DNA of 64,000 nt from Cyanophora paradoxa (Eukaryota; Glaucocystophyceae; Cyanophorales; Cyanophoraceae), in NCBI GenBank assembly GCA_004431415.1, contig QPMI01000494.1:585766-649765 (forward strand), read 5' to 3'. Every line of letters starts with the position of its first letter. The first letter of the stretch is position 1. Of the stretch, positions 30,910 through 42,384 are shown piece by piece. The notes beneath the pieces are model-generated. The model was not told where the DNA came from and made no database searches. It saw only the letters and a program-made list of their open reading frames with translations. A program made the translations under genes and the position numbers.

Positions 30910-32724
30910 CTAGATGTACAAACGAAGGTGCCCCGTGATCATGACGACAGTCCTGCACGACGGGCACGGCCGCCGCACGAACTCGGCGCTGCAGCCTTCG
31001 CAGAGGCAGTGGCCGCACCTGCGCATGCCTGCCGCGTGCGGTGTAAGCGAGAAAGAGTGCCCAGAGTTTCGAGATTGATGGAGCATGAACTCACGGCTGC
31101 AGGGCGTGGTGGTGCGGAGGCTGCTCTAAACAGACCGGACACTCGAGGGCACGTCCACGGCGGCTACAGCTAGCGCTGCCGCCGCCGCAGCAGCAGCGGC
31201 GATCGCCTCCTGCTGCCTCACAGCGACGCGGGCGATGGCGCCCGAGAGTTGTTGCAGGAGGGCCCCCAGCTCCGCCGAGCCCAGGCCCGCCAGGCTCGCC
31301 TCGTCGCAGCGAAGCGCGCCGCCCGCCCGCTCCTCCGCCGCCCGCAGCCGCCCGTGCTGTGCCCCGCCCCGGCCCGCGCCCCCCGTCAGCCGCCGCGGGA
31401 TCGTGGTCGGAGCGAGGGCGCCGGGGCGGGACCGCGGCGGCGAGCTCCTCGGCCTGCCTCCGCGCCAGCTCCTCGTACTCGCGGCGGAGCTGCTCCAGCT
31501 GCGACCGTCGGACGCCGGCGCCCGCCGCCCCGTCACGATCTAGAACAGGCAAGAAGGCATGAAACAGAAACCTGCTCCTCATGCCTCCGCTGCATCTCAA
31601 CAAGCTCGGACTCCCGCTGCTGCCTACGGTGCTTCTCCTCCTCCCGCATTTCTTCCGCAAGCGAAAGCTGAACCGCCTGCTCGACAGCAATCATTGGCAT
31701 TGCACGTGCAGTGGAAGCTGCAGTGCTCTAGATCTCAAGCCGGTCTCGAACCTGCTGCAGTCGCGCACGCCACAGCTTTCTGATCACCTCCTCTTCCTGC
31801 CGCCGACGGTGCCCATCTTCTTGCAGCTGTTTCTCGGCTTGCGCCAACTGCTGACGACATTCCTCCGCACGACGCAGATCTTCCGCTCGCCGAGATGCCT
31901 GCCCGACCGCATGAATTGTACACGGGACGAACGCAAATGCTTGGGAGATCTAGAGGTGCCGGCACCTGCTCATCACGCTCCTGGCGGAGCTGCGCGATCT
32001 CCTGTCGCAGGTGCTCTAGATCTTCTTCTCGCTGCCGCTCTTCTACCCGCGCCGGCGCCACCAGTGGCGGGTCCTCCTCCTCGGTGCGCCGCAGCTCGTC
32101 CCCGCGCCGCCTCTCTTTCTCCTCGGCGAGGCGCTGGCGCAGGGTGTCGAGAAGGCTAGCGCTGCTGGTATACGTACTGCTGGCGGAATCGATATCTGCA
32201 GCTGGCTTAAATGATGGTCCCGGTCCCGGCGCCGGGACGTCCTGCTCCTGCTGCTGCGTCTGCTGCTCTGTGTCGCTATTGATGGCTGGGGCGGCGGAGA
32301 CGTCTGCGGGCGGCGGCCCGGGCGCCAGAGGCATCGGATCCACCAGCGCCGGGCCGGGGATCCGGATCCGCGGCCGAGGCTCCGAGGCTCGTGCTGCAGC
32401 TGCGGGGCGCGAGTAAGCAACGTTTCGCACGTACGCCACTCCAATGATTCGACGATCGCTGCACCTGAAGCGCGTATCCACCTGACGTCGCCGCGTCCGG
32501 TAACTGCTGCGCTCCCCCTTCTTGCCGCGAGCGATCCTCGCAATCTAGAGATGCTTGCGGTGCGGCCCAGCTACTGTGCCGATCGCCGGAGACGCTGGGA
32601 CAGCGTGGCCCTGCGTGGGAGGTTCTGCGGACCCGAGTACGCAAATGTGCGTACCCCGGTGACAGCGGCCTTTCTTTCCGCGCAACGGCGAGCACCGGGC
32701 GGGGTAGAGAGCGAGTCCAGCCCC
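30910..32724 (-). CDS. Coiled-coil RING-finger (C3HC4) protein, probable E3 ubiquitin ligase
   Basis: The C-terminal exons spell a complete RING: ECPVCLEQPPHHHALQP joined through a GT-AG intron to CGHCLCEGCSAEFVRRPCPS then CRTVV. This is Cys-x2-Cys-x12-Cys-x-His-x2-Cys-x2-Cys-x8-Cys-x2-Cys, the C3HC4 spacing. The stop is at 30910-30912. Upstream exons are charged and heptad-like: TLRQRLAEEKERRRGDELRR, QREEDLEHLRQEIAQLRQER, RRAEDLRRAEECRQQLAQAE, AVQLSLAEEMREEEKHRRQQ, SQLEQLRREYEELARRQAEE. Together they form an extended coiled coil before the RING. The N-terminal part (about 32200-32720) is Pro/Ser/Gly-rich and disordered. RING proteins bind E2 enzymes and transfer ubiquitin; the coiled coil probably mediates oligomerisation or substrate binding. 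The start codon is uncertain because the 5' end meets the divergent gene starting at 32770. Confidence 0.72.
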
Positions 32725-32769
32725 TCATTGCAGCTAATCCTTCCGTCGCCTGCGGCCCCGCAAGGCGGG

Positions 32770-34939
32770 ATGACCGGATCCATAAGCGGACCGGGCATCA
32801 GCCCCAGGCTCGAGCGCTTCCTCGATGAGCTGGCAAGGAGAGCGCCTCCGGACGCGCTCCTACAGCCCACGCGGCCGAAGACGTCGCACTCCCCTCGCAC
32901 GGCCAAGTCCAGGCTCAGCCAAGGTCCGCCCGGAACGCCTCTGTGATGCAGAAGACTCGCAGCTAAGGAATCTGCGGTCCTAAATGCGCCCCGCCCGCCT
33001 GCTGACCGCCGCCCGCCCCGCCCGCAGCGCCCCGCCCGGCAACGTCTGAGGCGGCCTCGGCGCCGCCGGCGCCCGAGACGGCCGGCCTCACTCCGCTAGA
33101 GGCGATCGCTCAGCAGGTCGCTCCGCCCGCCCGCGCCGCCCACTCGCCCTCCCCGGCGCCCGACGGGGCCGCCCGCAGGATGTGGAGCGCCGGGCGATGA
33201 TCGACAAGGCGCGCGGGCCGCCCGCGCAGCGCCCGCGGCGCCGCTGAGGCCGCCCGCAGATTATGGCGCAGTACGGCGGGGTCCCCTCGCCCCGCGAGCC
33301 GCCCCGCGGGTCCGTCCTGCCCCTCATCGGCGGCGCCGGCGCGGGGACGCCCGGACTTGGTGAGGCCGAGCCGAGCGCGCGCCGGGCGAACCCGTTGGAG
33401 CGCGTCCGGGTCTCTGTCGGCGGCACCTCCGAGCACGGCTCGTCCGAGCACCAGGGGCCCGCCCCGGCGCCGGCGCCCGAGAGCCCGCGGGGCGGCGGGG
33501 GCGGAGTCGCGATCTCGGTCCGGAGCATGGCGCCCGTACCCCCGCCGAAGGACGGGCCCCGCCCCGGCTCAGCCGCATCCCGAGCCTCCCGCGCCCCGAG
33601 CCGCAGCGGGTGCTTGCTTTCGATCCCGCCCCGCCCCGATCCATTCTTGGAGCCGCCTCACCGGCCGGCCGCACCGCAGGCGCCCGCGCAAGTCTCGGAG
33701 CAAGGAGAAGAAAGACGCGGCGGCGCCCATGGGCGAGCTCGCCCTCTCAATGGCCCAGGCGCGTGTACCCCCACCCCGCTCCTCCTTTCTATCAATCGCG
33801 TACCCCCCCTTCGGCCTGACGCGTACCCTCTCCGCCCCGCAGCTCGCGCAGCTCGTGCAGCGCGCGCGCGCGGAGCTTCTCGCGCACGACAACGCCCTCG
33901 ACGCGCTCAAGGTGCCGCCGTACCCCCCCAGGGCTCACCTGACCCGGCTCATTCCCCACCCCACTCCTCCCAGGAGTCGGTCGGGGGCGTGGTCTCGGCC
34001 GCGGGTATGCCGTCGCTCTACGGGCGTCCCTCGGGGCTGGACTCGCCGGGGGGGTACGGGTACGGGGCGGAGCGGCGCTCGCCCCCGCCGGGCTCGCCCT
34101 GGGGCCGGAGCAGCCCGGGGGGGGAGCGCGAGGACGACCCCACGCTCCGCGCTCACCTCCCCGAGGCAGGCCCCGGACCCAATCCACTCTTGATCTATCT
34201 GATCTGATCTGATGTTCGTCTCTCTTAGGTGCGGAGCGACGAGAAGCTGACGCAGGAGCACGTTCGGGCGCTCCCCGTCGCCCTCCGCCGCGTCCGGCTC
34301 CTCGTGGCTCGCGTCTCGCCCCCCGAGCTCTGCCGCGCCCTCGCCTCCGCCCTCCAGTGGGTCGACAAGGTGCCGCACCGTACCCCCGTTCTAAAACCGT
34401 ACCCCGCTTTGAGATGACCGCTTACTCGTACCCCCCTCTCCCAGTTCCACGAGCGGGCGATGCAGGAGATGTGCTCCCTCTTCGACGCCGGCCTCCGGTA
34501 CCCCCGCCTCTTCCCCCGCCCTCACGATGCTTGCGTTCGACGTATGTACCCCCTCAGAACGCTGGCGATCCGGGGGGCGGGCCTGCGGGACGGGGAGGGG
34601 GACCCCGTCGCGGCCGGCGGGCTCCGCCTGCAGGTCCGCCCCCCCCCCCCCCCCTCGCCCCCCTTCCCCCCCTTCCCCCCCCCCCGACCGCTCCCGGCCT
34701 GACCCGCCGCTCCCTTCGCTCGCAGGGTGCCGCCCTCGCCGGGCAGAACCGCGACCTCTCCCGCGTCTGCACCCCCCTCCTCCCCCGCCCCCCCTTCCAA
34801 CCTCCTCCCCGATGCATCTTAGTCCATCCTACGCCCTCTTATCTCTCGTCCTCCCTCGTCCTCCTTGCTGGAGCAGCGGCGGATCTCATCCTCAGGGCCT
34901 TAGGCTCTTATCCTCCATCCCCCCCGTTGGATCTCAGAC

Positions 34940-34970
<31 letters not shown>

Positions 34971-35103
34971 CGCCCTCTTACCTCTCGTCCCCTCTCGTAC
35001 CCAGGCGGTGCTAGAGCTGCGGCGGGAGGTCGACTCGCTGCACGCGCTCCTCAAGGCCCGCGAGGAGCTCAACCGCCGAAGCGCGTCCCGTGCCCCACGT
35101 TAG
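32770..35103 (+). CDS. Unrecognised disordered/coiled-coil protein
   Basis: I do not recognise a family. The proposed start reads MTGSISGPGISPRLERFLDE (32770). Later exons with consistent splice sites give TAGLTPLEAIAQQ, DVERRAMIDKARGPP, a long Gly/Pro/Ala/Ser-rich exon (about 33262-33600), LAQLVQRARAELLAHDNALD, a Gly/Tyr/Ser-rich exon (about 33975-34166), VRSDEKLTQEHVRALPVALR with RRVRLLVARVSPPELCRALA, FHERAMQEMCSLFDAGLR, and AVLELRREVDSLHALLKARE followed by a short tail and stop at 35101-35103. The ends are helical, coiled-coil-like segments around disordered linkers. Introns are short and often begin GTACCCCC; one contains TCTGATC repeats. The divergent start lies within about 50 bp of the RING gene's 5' end. 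Confidence 0.5.
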
Positions 35104-35287
35104 ATCACCTTAAGCTTTAGTTTATCTTAGATCACCTTAATCCCCGCCTCGGCTTACTTTAGTTTATCCTAGATCACCTTAAGCTTGGCTTTTATTGGAG
35201 CTTAGAAGCCCCTTAAGAAGCTCCCCGCAAGGGCCCCGCCCCGCCCCTAAACTCAGGCCCGCGAGGAGCTCAACCGCCGAAGCGCGT
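35054..35287. repeat. Duplicated 33-bp exon segment at gene 3' end
   Basis: The 33-bp segment beginning AGGCCCGCGAGGAGCTCAAC and ending AAGCGCGT occurs at 35054-35086 (inside the last exon) and again at 35255-35287, where it is preceded by AACTCAG, an acceptor-like context. Between the copies are two AGATCACCTTAAGCTT-type repeats. Confidence 0.85.
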
Positions 35288-35783
35288 GGCGCCCCGCCGC
35301 CGCCCCGCCCCGCTCCTTAGCTGAGCCTAACTAAGCTCCTTAGCTGAGCTAATATTTAAAGCTTAGTGTAGGTTAATCTTCGCATAAGCAGACTTGTACT
35401 TAAGCCCTCCCCTTTGCTAGGCTCTTAAGCGCGCCCCGCCCCGTCCCCTCCGCTCCTCGGCTTGGTTCACATCTTTTCGCCTTTGCTTTTCGGCTTGGTT
35501 AAGATCGCTTAGCCTTAGAAGCTTGGCCCCGCCCCGCCCCGCCCCGCCCCGCCCCGCTCAGCTCAAGGCCGCCCCGCCACGCGCCCTCCGCCCCTCCCTT
35601 TGCTTAGCGTCCCGCCGACAGCGCGGCCCTGCCCCTATGAGCCGTAGAGTCCGTTTGAGCTCTAGAAATTGAAGCCTAGAAACGCATTGCTTTCGCTTCG
35701 AAGCCTAGAGTCCGTAGAGTCCGTTTGAGCTCTAGAAACGCTCTGCTTTCGCTTTGGCTGATCATGACGGGGGGGGCGCAGCG
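35104..35783. other. Intergenic region with AAGCTTAG and CCCCG repeats
   Basis: This stretch contains short repeats (TTTAGTTTATCTTAGATCAC variants, CCTTAGCTGAGCTAA), a (CCCCG)n run near 35522-35560 and a duplicated GTAGAGTCCGTTTGAGCTCT word (35643 and 35714). No gene is seen. Confidence 0.55.
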
Positions 35784-38700
35784 ATGGAGGGGCTGCTGCG
35801 GCCGGCGCGGGACGGGTACGGCTCGGAGGGGGGGGACGATATGGACCCCGACGCGACCCTCGAGCGCGCCGCCGCCGCCGCCGCGAAGAAGGCCCGCGCC
35901 CGTACCCGTACCCCCCGCGCCCATTTTTGTACCCCCTGAACTCCGTCCCCCCCAAGCAGGCCGAGCGGGAGCCGTCGGCCTTCGAGAAGGCGATGGACGA
36001 GGCCCACAAGGCGCGCGGCATTCTGCTCTGATCTGCTCTGATCTGATCTGATTCCGATTCTAATCTGATCTGATCCGATCTGATCTCAGGGGCGGGAGGA
36101 GCTGGAGGCGGCGGCCTTTCGTGACGCGAAGGAGGGCGTCGAGGCCGTCCTCGCGAAGGTCACTGAAGCTTCTTTCACCTTCTTCTTACTTCTTCTCGAT
36201 TCCTTCCCTTGTTCATGGCGTTCTGATCCTCGCCCGCAGATGACGGACCTGTTCGAAGAGCTGCAGCGCGACCGCATGACGCAGGTCGAGACCATCGGCG
36301 GCTTCGAGAAGTGCGAACGAAGCTAGCTGCCTGCGCTGTACCCCGCCGCCCTCGAACCGACCGTACCCCGCCCGCAGCTATTTTAAGGAACTCTCGGGCT
36401 CGGTCGGCGTCCAGGCCGCCATCGAGACACGCGAGAAGGCAAATCTGATCCGGGAGGGCGGGATCAAATTTCGGATCAAATCTCTGACCCGCCCCGCTTC
36501 GTTCGCAGCTGATGGAGCAGCGGGCGCGGGAGCGCGAGCGGTCCGAGTACGACCTCCTCCTCAAGCGCCTCTCCGCCGCCGAGATGGCCCGGTACCCCCC
36601 CCCCAAGCTCTTCCCCCCCCCCTGTTCCCCCCCCCCCCGGCCTGACGGGGGGGGGGGTACAGGGACACGCTGCAGGCGCAGCTGGAGTCGATGGCGGCCT
36701 CCCACCAGAAGGCCCTCGCCGCCGCGCAGGTGCCCCTCCTGTTTATCCTGTACCCCTTCCCTCTCTCACGGATCGCAGGCGCACGCGCAGGCGCAGGGCC
36801 CGCGCGCTTCGGTTAGCGGCGGCGGGGCTGCAGCATCTGCGGCGGCGGCGGCGGCTGCAGCAGCGGCGGCGGCGGCGGCGGCGGCGCTGGGGGCGGCGGT
36901 CACGGCCGGCGGGGCGGCGGCGGGGGCGGCGGCGGCGGCGGCGGCGGAGGCCGATGGAGACGGATCCGAGGACGAGGAGCAGGAGCAGGAGGGCGCCCCG
37001 GGCACCGCCGGCGGACGTCGTGGATGACTGGGGCGGGGGCCGGGCCGGGGCCGGGGCCGGGGCGGGGGCCGGACGCCCCCCTCTTCGACCTCGACGGCGT
37101 CGCCCTCCGAGGGCTCGACGGCCGCTGGGGCGACGGCGACGGCGACGGCGAGGGCGAGGGCGGGGCGGGCCCGGGGCCGAAGCCGGGCCGGGGCGGGGGC
37201 CGGGCCGGGGCCGGCGGGCTTCCGCCCCGATCTCCGCAGCGGCGGCGCGGGTGCCGCCGTCGCCGGCCGCGGCGCTCCGACTGCGGCAGCGCAGCGCGTC
37301 GAAAGTGTCGACGACTTCCTCGGCCCGGAGCCATGGGGCCAGGGCCCCGGAGGGTACCCCTCCGCCCGGGTACGCCGACGTCGAAGAAGCCGCAGCGGCC
37401 CGGAGCCCCCGGAGCCTCCTCCCGGCGCGGCCCGGCGGAGCGGCGGCCGCCGCTGCCGCTGCTGCAGCCGCCGCCGCCGCCGCCGCCGCGGCGCGGGAGC
37501 GGGGGGTACCGGAGGGGATGGATTCCCTCTTCTCCGAGCTCTCCGCCGCCTACGAGGCGCGTACCCCCCTGCCCCATCCCGGGGTCGGTAGTACCCCCTC
37601 TGACTCTTTCGCCGCAGCCGAAGGAGCGGCCGCTGCGGTACGTGCTCCGCGCCATCGAGGAAATCTTCGCCGGAAAGGTCCTCTACCCCCCTTCACCTTG
37701 GCCCCCTCCAAAACTAGCCCCAACCCGTACCCCCGCAGGCCGCGGCCGACGCGGCCGCCGACGTCCGCTCCCTCCCCCGTGTACCCCTCCCCGTCCTCAC
37801 CTACCAGGTGCTCGCCCCGTACCCCTGAGCCACAGTCCTGAATTCTTCTTATGCTGTACCCTTTCCCGCCAGCTCCATCAAACGAAATTCGGGGTACGTG
37901 ACCTCGCCGAGATGCGCCTCGTCGACCTCCTCCACTCCCTCCGGTACCCCCGGTCTCATGAGTCGGATTCGCGTACCTCTCCAACGCGTCCCGGTGACAG
38001 AATTCACTCGAATGTACCCCGCGTGCGGACCTTCGCCCGCCTCCTCCGCCTCTACGACCCACTACCCCCCGAGGCCGCCGACGTCGTACGCCTACCCGTA
38101 CCCGTACCCCCTTAAACCTCGCTCAGGGGGTACCGCAGTACGTGGATTGCCTCGCGCTGCTCCACCGCGAGGGGGGCCTGATCCCGCGGCCCCCGCGCCC
38201 TCCCTCCCCCGCGCCTGTACCCCGCCCCGCCTCCGGATCCCCGACCCGCGAGCGGCCCGCCCCCCCCGACCTGTGGGACGTTCCGGATGGTACCCCCGAC
38301 GGGTGTGCCTCCTCCCCCTCCCCCACGCTTCCCTTTCTTCTTTCTGACGGCCATGGGGGTACAGCTTCTGGGTACGCGAGGATGCGGCGCGGGCGGCCCT
38401 CGACCAACTCTTCCCGGGAGCGCCCCCGGACCCGTCCCTCCTCGAGGCTATCCTCGTCAACGCGCCGTACCCCCCCTCTTCCTCCTCCTCACCCACCTCC
38501 CCGGCCCCTGGACCCCCCGAGCCGCTCTCGTACGCGTCGCGGCGGCCGCCCTCGCGGCGGACGGAGTCGCCCCCGCGCGGGGCGCGGCCGCCGCCGGCGG
38601 CGGCACCGGCGCCCTCCTCCTCCTCCCCCGCCTCCTCCGCCGAGCGTGTGGCGGACCTCGACGCGCTGCTGGCGCTGGCGGTAGACGAGTTCGCGGTGCA

Positions 38701-39034
38701 GCTCGCCGCGACGCTGGAGCTCGTGCGCGACGCCTACCACCGGCACGCCCTCGGCAAGGGCGGCCGCCCGCCTTCTGCGGGGTCGCTCCTCGCCGCCGCC
38801 CGCGAGTTCGCGCCCTGGGCAGGGCCGGAAGAGGGCGCCTGGCTCGCCCGCGAGGCGGCCCGTGGCGGCGCGGGCGCGGGCGCGGGCGCCGGTCTGTCCG
38901 AGGCCCGCTGCGGGGAGCTCGTGCTGCGGCTGCTGCTGTCGCAGCGCGGGAGCGACCGCTTTGGCGTGCGCGGCCGCGCCCGCGCCGCCGTCGAGCGCCG
39001 CCTCGCCGCCGTCGCGCCCCCGGCCCCCGTCTGA
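35784..39034 (+). CDS. Unrecognised coiled-coil / helical-domain protein with poly-Ala linker
   Basis: I do not recognise the family. The start at 35784 gives MEGLLRPARDGYGSEGGDDM. Coiled-coil exons follow: AFEKAMDEAHKARG, GREELEAAAFRDAKEGVEAV, MTDLFEELQRDRMTQVETIG, YFKELSGSVGVQAAIETREK, LMEQRARERERSEYDLLLKR and DTLQAQLESMAASHQKALAA. A poly-Ala/Gly and acidic linker spans about 36830-37500, where the frame is ambiguous. The C-terminal half is helical: MDSLFSELSAAYEA, RPLRYVLRAIEEIFAGK, HQTKFGVRDLAEMRLVDLLH, VRTFARLLRLYDPLPPEAAD, QYVDCLALLHREGGLI, AVDEFAVQLAATLELVRDAY, ending APPAPV at 39034. The coiled coil plus a helical domain with a VRxFARLLxLYDP block suggests a structural or scaffold, perhaps ciliary, protein; that is speculation. 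Two introns show clear GTACCCC/GGGGTACAG inverted ends. Confidence 0.55.
36030..36092. repeat. TCTGATC-type microsatellite in intron
   Basis: About ten imperfect TCTGATC/TCTGCTC units end at an ATCTCAG acceptor. It is the same unit as the introns near 7682 and 34188. Confidence 0.8.
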
Positions 39035-39964
39035 TGAGCCTGCGATCTCCTTCCAGCCTTCAGCCGATATTATGACTTCGAATTCGCTGAAGTACATGCG
39101 CATATATGCTACGTATATATTCCGTAGTACCTAGCACTGTCGAAAGCGGGCACCGCTGGAAAGAGGGCCTAGCGGGCTAGCAGTAGTAGGCTACTAGTAG
39201 CGGCGGGCTACCAGGGGGGGTAGCGCTACCGTCGCAGCCTACCGACCGGAACTATGTCTGTACATGTACACTGTACAAGTAGATTCTTACTAAGTTAGTA
39301 GTACAGTGCTGGAGTAGACTAGAGGCTGTGGCCGGTAATTCACCAAAAAAAAAAAATAGTAGAATTCGAACTTTGGAACTAGCTATAGTGCTGCGGCAGG
39401 TGCTTTCAGGTTTGAATTCAAACTGGGGATGCCGATCATGACGCGTACGCGTACGGGGACTCCCGCTACGAGTTGGCGCCTACGTATACCTGGGTTGGAA
39501 GAAAGTTTCCTGCCGATGGGCGAAACTGGCAGATCCTGCCCTTATGTAAATTAGCTACCTGGTAGGTTCTACTAGGCTAGTAGCTACTTGGTACAGTCCT
39601 AGTAACCGCCGTCAAGTGACTGCCAACAGCAGCTTTTATATAGCATGCGAAATATACCGTCACGTGCCCAATCAGAAAACACTGGCATTTTCAAGTCGAA
39701 TTAGTACGGGGAAAACCACAGATCGCGGAAAAAACTGGCATAGGCCGGTCTAGCACATATTTGCGCCGGTTCAAGTTCTATAGGAGATCTCGTGACTCGG
39801 CGTAAAGTATCCGAACTTGTTCAGGGCCGGACTCCTAAGTACAGGCTCCTAGACTTGGTAGTCTGTACCCTCAGTTTTGACGGCTAGTGTGGGCTCGACC
39901 TAGGGTACGGGCGTCTGGTTCGAAACGAAGGCACGCGCGCTCCGCCAGCGCAGCGCGCACAGCG
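39035..39964. other. AT-richer intergenic region
   Basis: It contains palindromic words (TGTACATGTACA, ACGCGTACGCGT), short CTAGTAG-type repeats and an A13 run near 39344. A CGAAAGCGGGCACC word resembles one near 43574. No gene is recognised. Confidence 0.5.
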
Positions 39965-41846
39965 ATGGCGGACTCCCAGAACCCAGGACTAAGAGCTAGA
40001 ATGCGAAAGAAGATGGAAAAGGAGCGCCTGCTGCGAGCAGCGCGCAAGAAGAGTTCGAAGTGCCCAAACGAATATGGAGACAGCGCATCCGATGCGGCTG
40101 TATCGGTTACGGATGCTTTCACGAGCTCTATGCACTCGGTCGCGCCCCGATCCTGACTCGAAATCGCGTGGCGCGACATCCGCAGCGGGACCTAGTGAGA
40201 CAAGTCCTTCTCCGGACAAGGAGAACGCATCTTTAGGTGCTAACGATCATTCCGGTGCGTGTCTGCAAGCCCCGCGCGGTGCCTAGCTAAAGCGATCCAA
40301 TGGCCTCCCGCCAGCAGCGGATGGCGGTAATTCGAGTCAGCCATCAGCCCAGCGTCAAACCGAGAATGCGTCTAAAGCTAAGGAAGCCACCGGTAGGTGC
40401 AGAAGTGTCGCCTTCCATATCCACTTCTGTGCTAACCCCCGCCGCGCACGCAGCCGCGGGCTCCGCCTCCTTACCTGCCTCACCGCAAGAGCGCGGGCGG
40501 GCTGCAACTACATCCACGCCTCTTTTGCGTATGCTAGCTTTGGTTTCTGCGCCCGCCTCGGCTGGCGCCACGGTACCGACCGCGCCATCCCCGCCGCAGT
40601 GGAGCCACCCCAGCCTGCGCCGGCGGGCCGGAGCCCGCGCTCCAGGGACGCGCCGGCAGCGCCTGCCGAACCCCCGAAGCGGCCGCGCTTGTCTGTGCTA
40701 GTCCCCGAGGACCGCGCCGGGACTTCTTTGGCGACCGGCGATCTTGCGCTCCCAGCTCTACGTACCCCGAGGTACTAGGTTGATCTTGCCATACAAAAGC
40801 CTTCCGTAGCGCTGACGCACCTCTGCCGACGTTGGCAGCGAACCTCCCTCTACGCCGGGCGCTCCGGCAGCAACACCGACCCAACGCGACGCTGCGGAAG
40901 AAGCCCGGGAGCAGATCTTCCTCCAGCAAGCTCCGACTCAGCCGAGAACAGCCCCCCGGACCAGCGGCCCGTCCCTAGCTAGCCCGCCAGCGACGCCCAC
41001 CTTCGCAGTTCCAGCGCCGAGGCAGCCGTCAACAGCCGCCGACTATGCGTGGAAGCTAGATGAAGCCCAGGCGACGATCGACGAACTGCAGCGGAAGGTC
41101 GTCGAGCAGCGCCCGGCACTACAGAAGCAGGGTAGTGTAATCGGCGGCTTCTCAACCACGCTCCGCGCCCGAGAGCGGGAGATTGAGCAGCTGCGTCTCC
41201 AGCTAACGGAGGATTCCCAGCGAAATGGAGCTCCCCAGACCCCGGCGAAGCGGAAGAAGCCCGAGCAGCCCGCCGTGCATGCGATGCGCATGCGCACGGC
41301 TGACAGCTTGCTCGCAGATCTGCTGGTCCTGCTCTTCCGGCACCTTGGTCGGCGGAAGCCGGACGGCACCGCGCAGCAGATGAACGGGCCGCGCATCAAG
41401 CCACGCGAGTCGCTCGCGTACAACCTCGCCGAACGGTTGGGCGACGAGGACCCCGCGTTCAAGGCCTTCCTCGCCGACCGGGTCCGCGTGCTCTTGCGCA
41501 GCGCCGCGCCCGCGTGCCGCAGTGCGCACCGCTGACTGCGGCTTCACAGTTCCCGAGACCGGTCCTGTCCGCAGCCATGCTGGAGGAGATCCGGTTCGGA
41601 GCTGGCCTGTCCGGCGAGAGTCTGGAGATGATCCGGCTGGGCTTTAAGGACCTGGCCGAGGGCTTTGACGTGCCGTCGCGGGAGGAGATCCGTGAGTACC
41701 GCTCGGAGGAGACCGCGAAGCTCCCCGACATCGAGGAGTTCAAGCTTGCGCATGCAGGCGACGACGGCGACACCGGGGAAGGTGCGCCGCCGCACGTCGC
41801 GCCGCCGCCGCGCGCTGCGCATGCGCGTGCGCCGCCCGGCCACTGA
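39965..41846 (+). CDS. Unrecognised disordered/coiled-coil protein, possibly element-encoded
   Basis: I do not recognise this gene. The start at 39965 reads MADSQNPGLRARMRKKMEKE. Natural-looking Pro/Ser/Thr-rich stretches continue in shifting frames through about 41030. A coiled coil then follows (DYAWKLDEAQATIDELQRKV to TLRAREREIEQLRLQLTEDS), a basic PAKRKKPEQ patch, and a compact domain: ADSLLADLLVLLFRHL, ESLAYNLAERLGDEDPAFKA. Removing a GT-AG intron at about 41481-41550 joins FLADR to FPRPVLSAAMLEEIRFGAGL, SLEMIRLGFKDLAEGFDVPS and REEIREYRSEETAKLPDIEE. Exons here are longer and introns fewer than in neighbours, and it is flanked by repeat-rich DNA, so a transposon gene or a recently acquired gene is possible. 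No catalytic motif is visible. Confidence 0.4.
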
Positions 41847-41993
41847 TCGAGAGCGAGCAGGCGTCTGCGTGAATGTCGTCTCCGGGAAGGCGCCCAGAGG
41901 CTGCAAGCAAGTGCGGCGGGGTACACAAGGTCGGCATCGCTCCGTACCCCTACCCCGGTCCACCCTCGCCTAGGCCTGACCTCCCGTGGCAGG

Positions 41994-42365
41994 ATGATGG
42001 AGATGACGGCGAGCGAGTGGGAGGAGTGGGCCGTGCACCGGCAGCTGCCAGACGACGACGAGGAGGATGAGCGGCCGGCCGAGGAGCCGGGTGCCAGCGA
42101 TGAGCTGGAGCTCGAGGTCGGCCCCGACGAGGGCAGCGACGACGATGACCTTCCTCCCCTCATCGGCAGGGGGCAATCCGCCGCCGCCCCCCGACCATCC
42201 GGCGACGGCGCGCCCGGGCCATCCACCGGCCGGCCGGGCCGCGGCGTCCGACGCAGGACAAGGGCAAGGCCAAGGCCAAGGGCAAGGGCAAGGGCAAGGC
42301 TTCGGCCGAAGGCCCCGAGGCCCCTCCCCCCCCGAGGCCGCCGCCTTGGGGGAGAGAGGGTGTGA
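41994..42365 (+). CDS. Acidic then Lys/Gly-rich low-complexity ORF
   Basis: An AG acceptor-like site precedes MMEMTASEWEEWAVHRQLPD, which continues into a strongly acidic segment (DDDEEDERPAEEPG to DEGSDDDDLPPLIG). In one of the frames downstream it leads into GKAKAKGKGKGKA encoded by GGCAAG repeats (42251-42299). It may be the last exon(s) of the gene ending near 41846 rather than a separate gene. Function unknown. Confidence 0.3.
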   Translation: MMEMTASEWEEWAVHRQLPDDDEEDERPAEEPGASDELELEVGPDEGSDDDDLPPLIGRGQSAAAPRPSGDGAPGPSTGRPGRGVRRRTRARPRPRARARARLRPKAPRPLPPRGRRLGGERV

Positions 42366-42384
42366 ACTACGCCTTGCACCCGTC

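Noticed and set aside
41480-41760. Transposase catalytic domain (KDZ or similar)
   Set aside because: No DDE/DDD-type or other catalytic motif could be identified in any frame.
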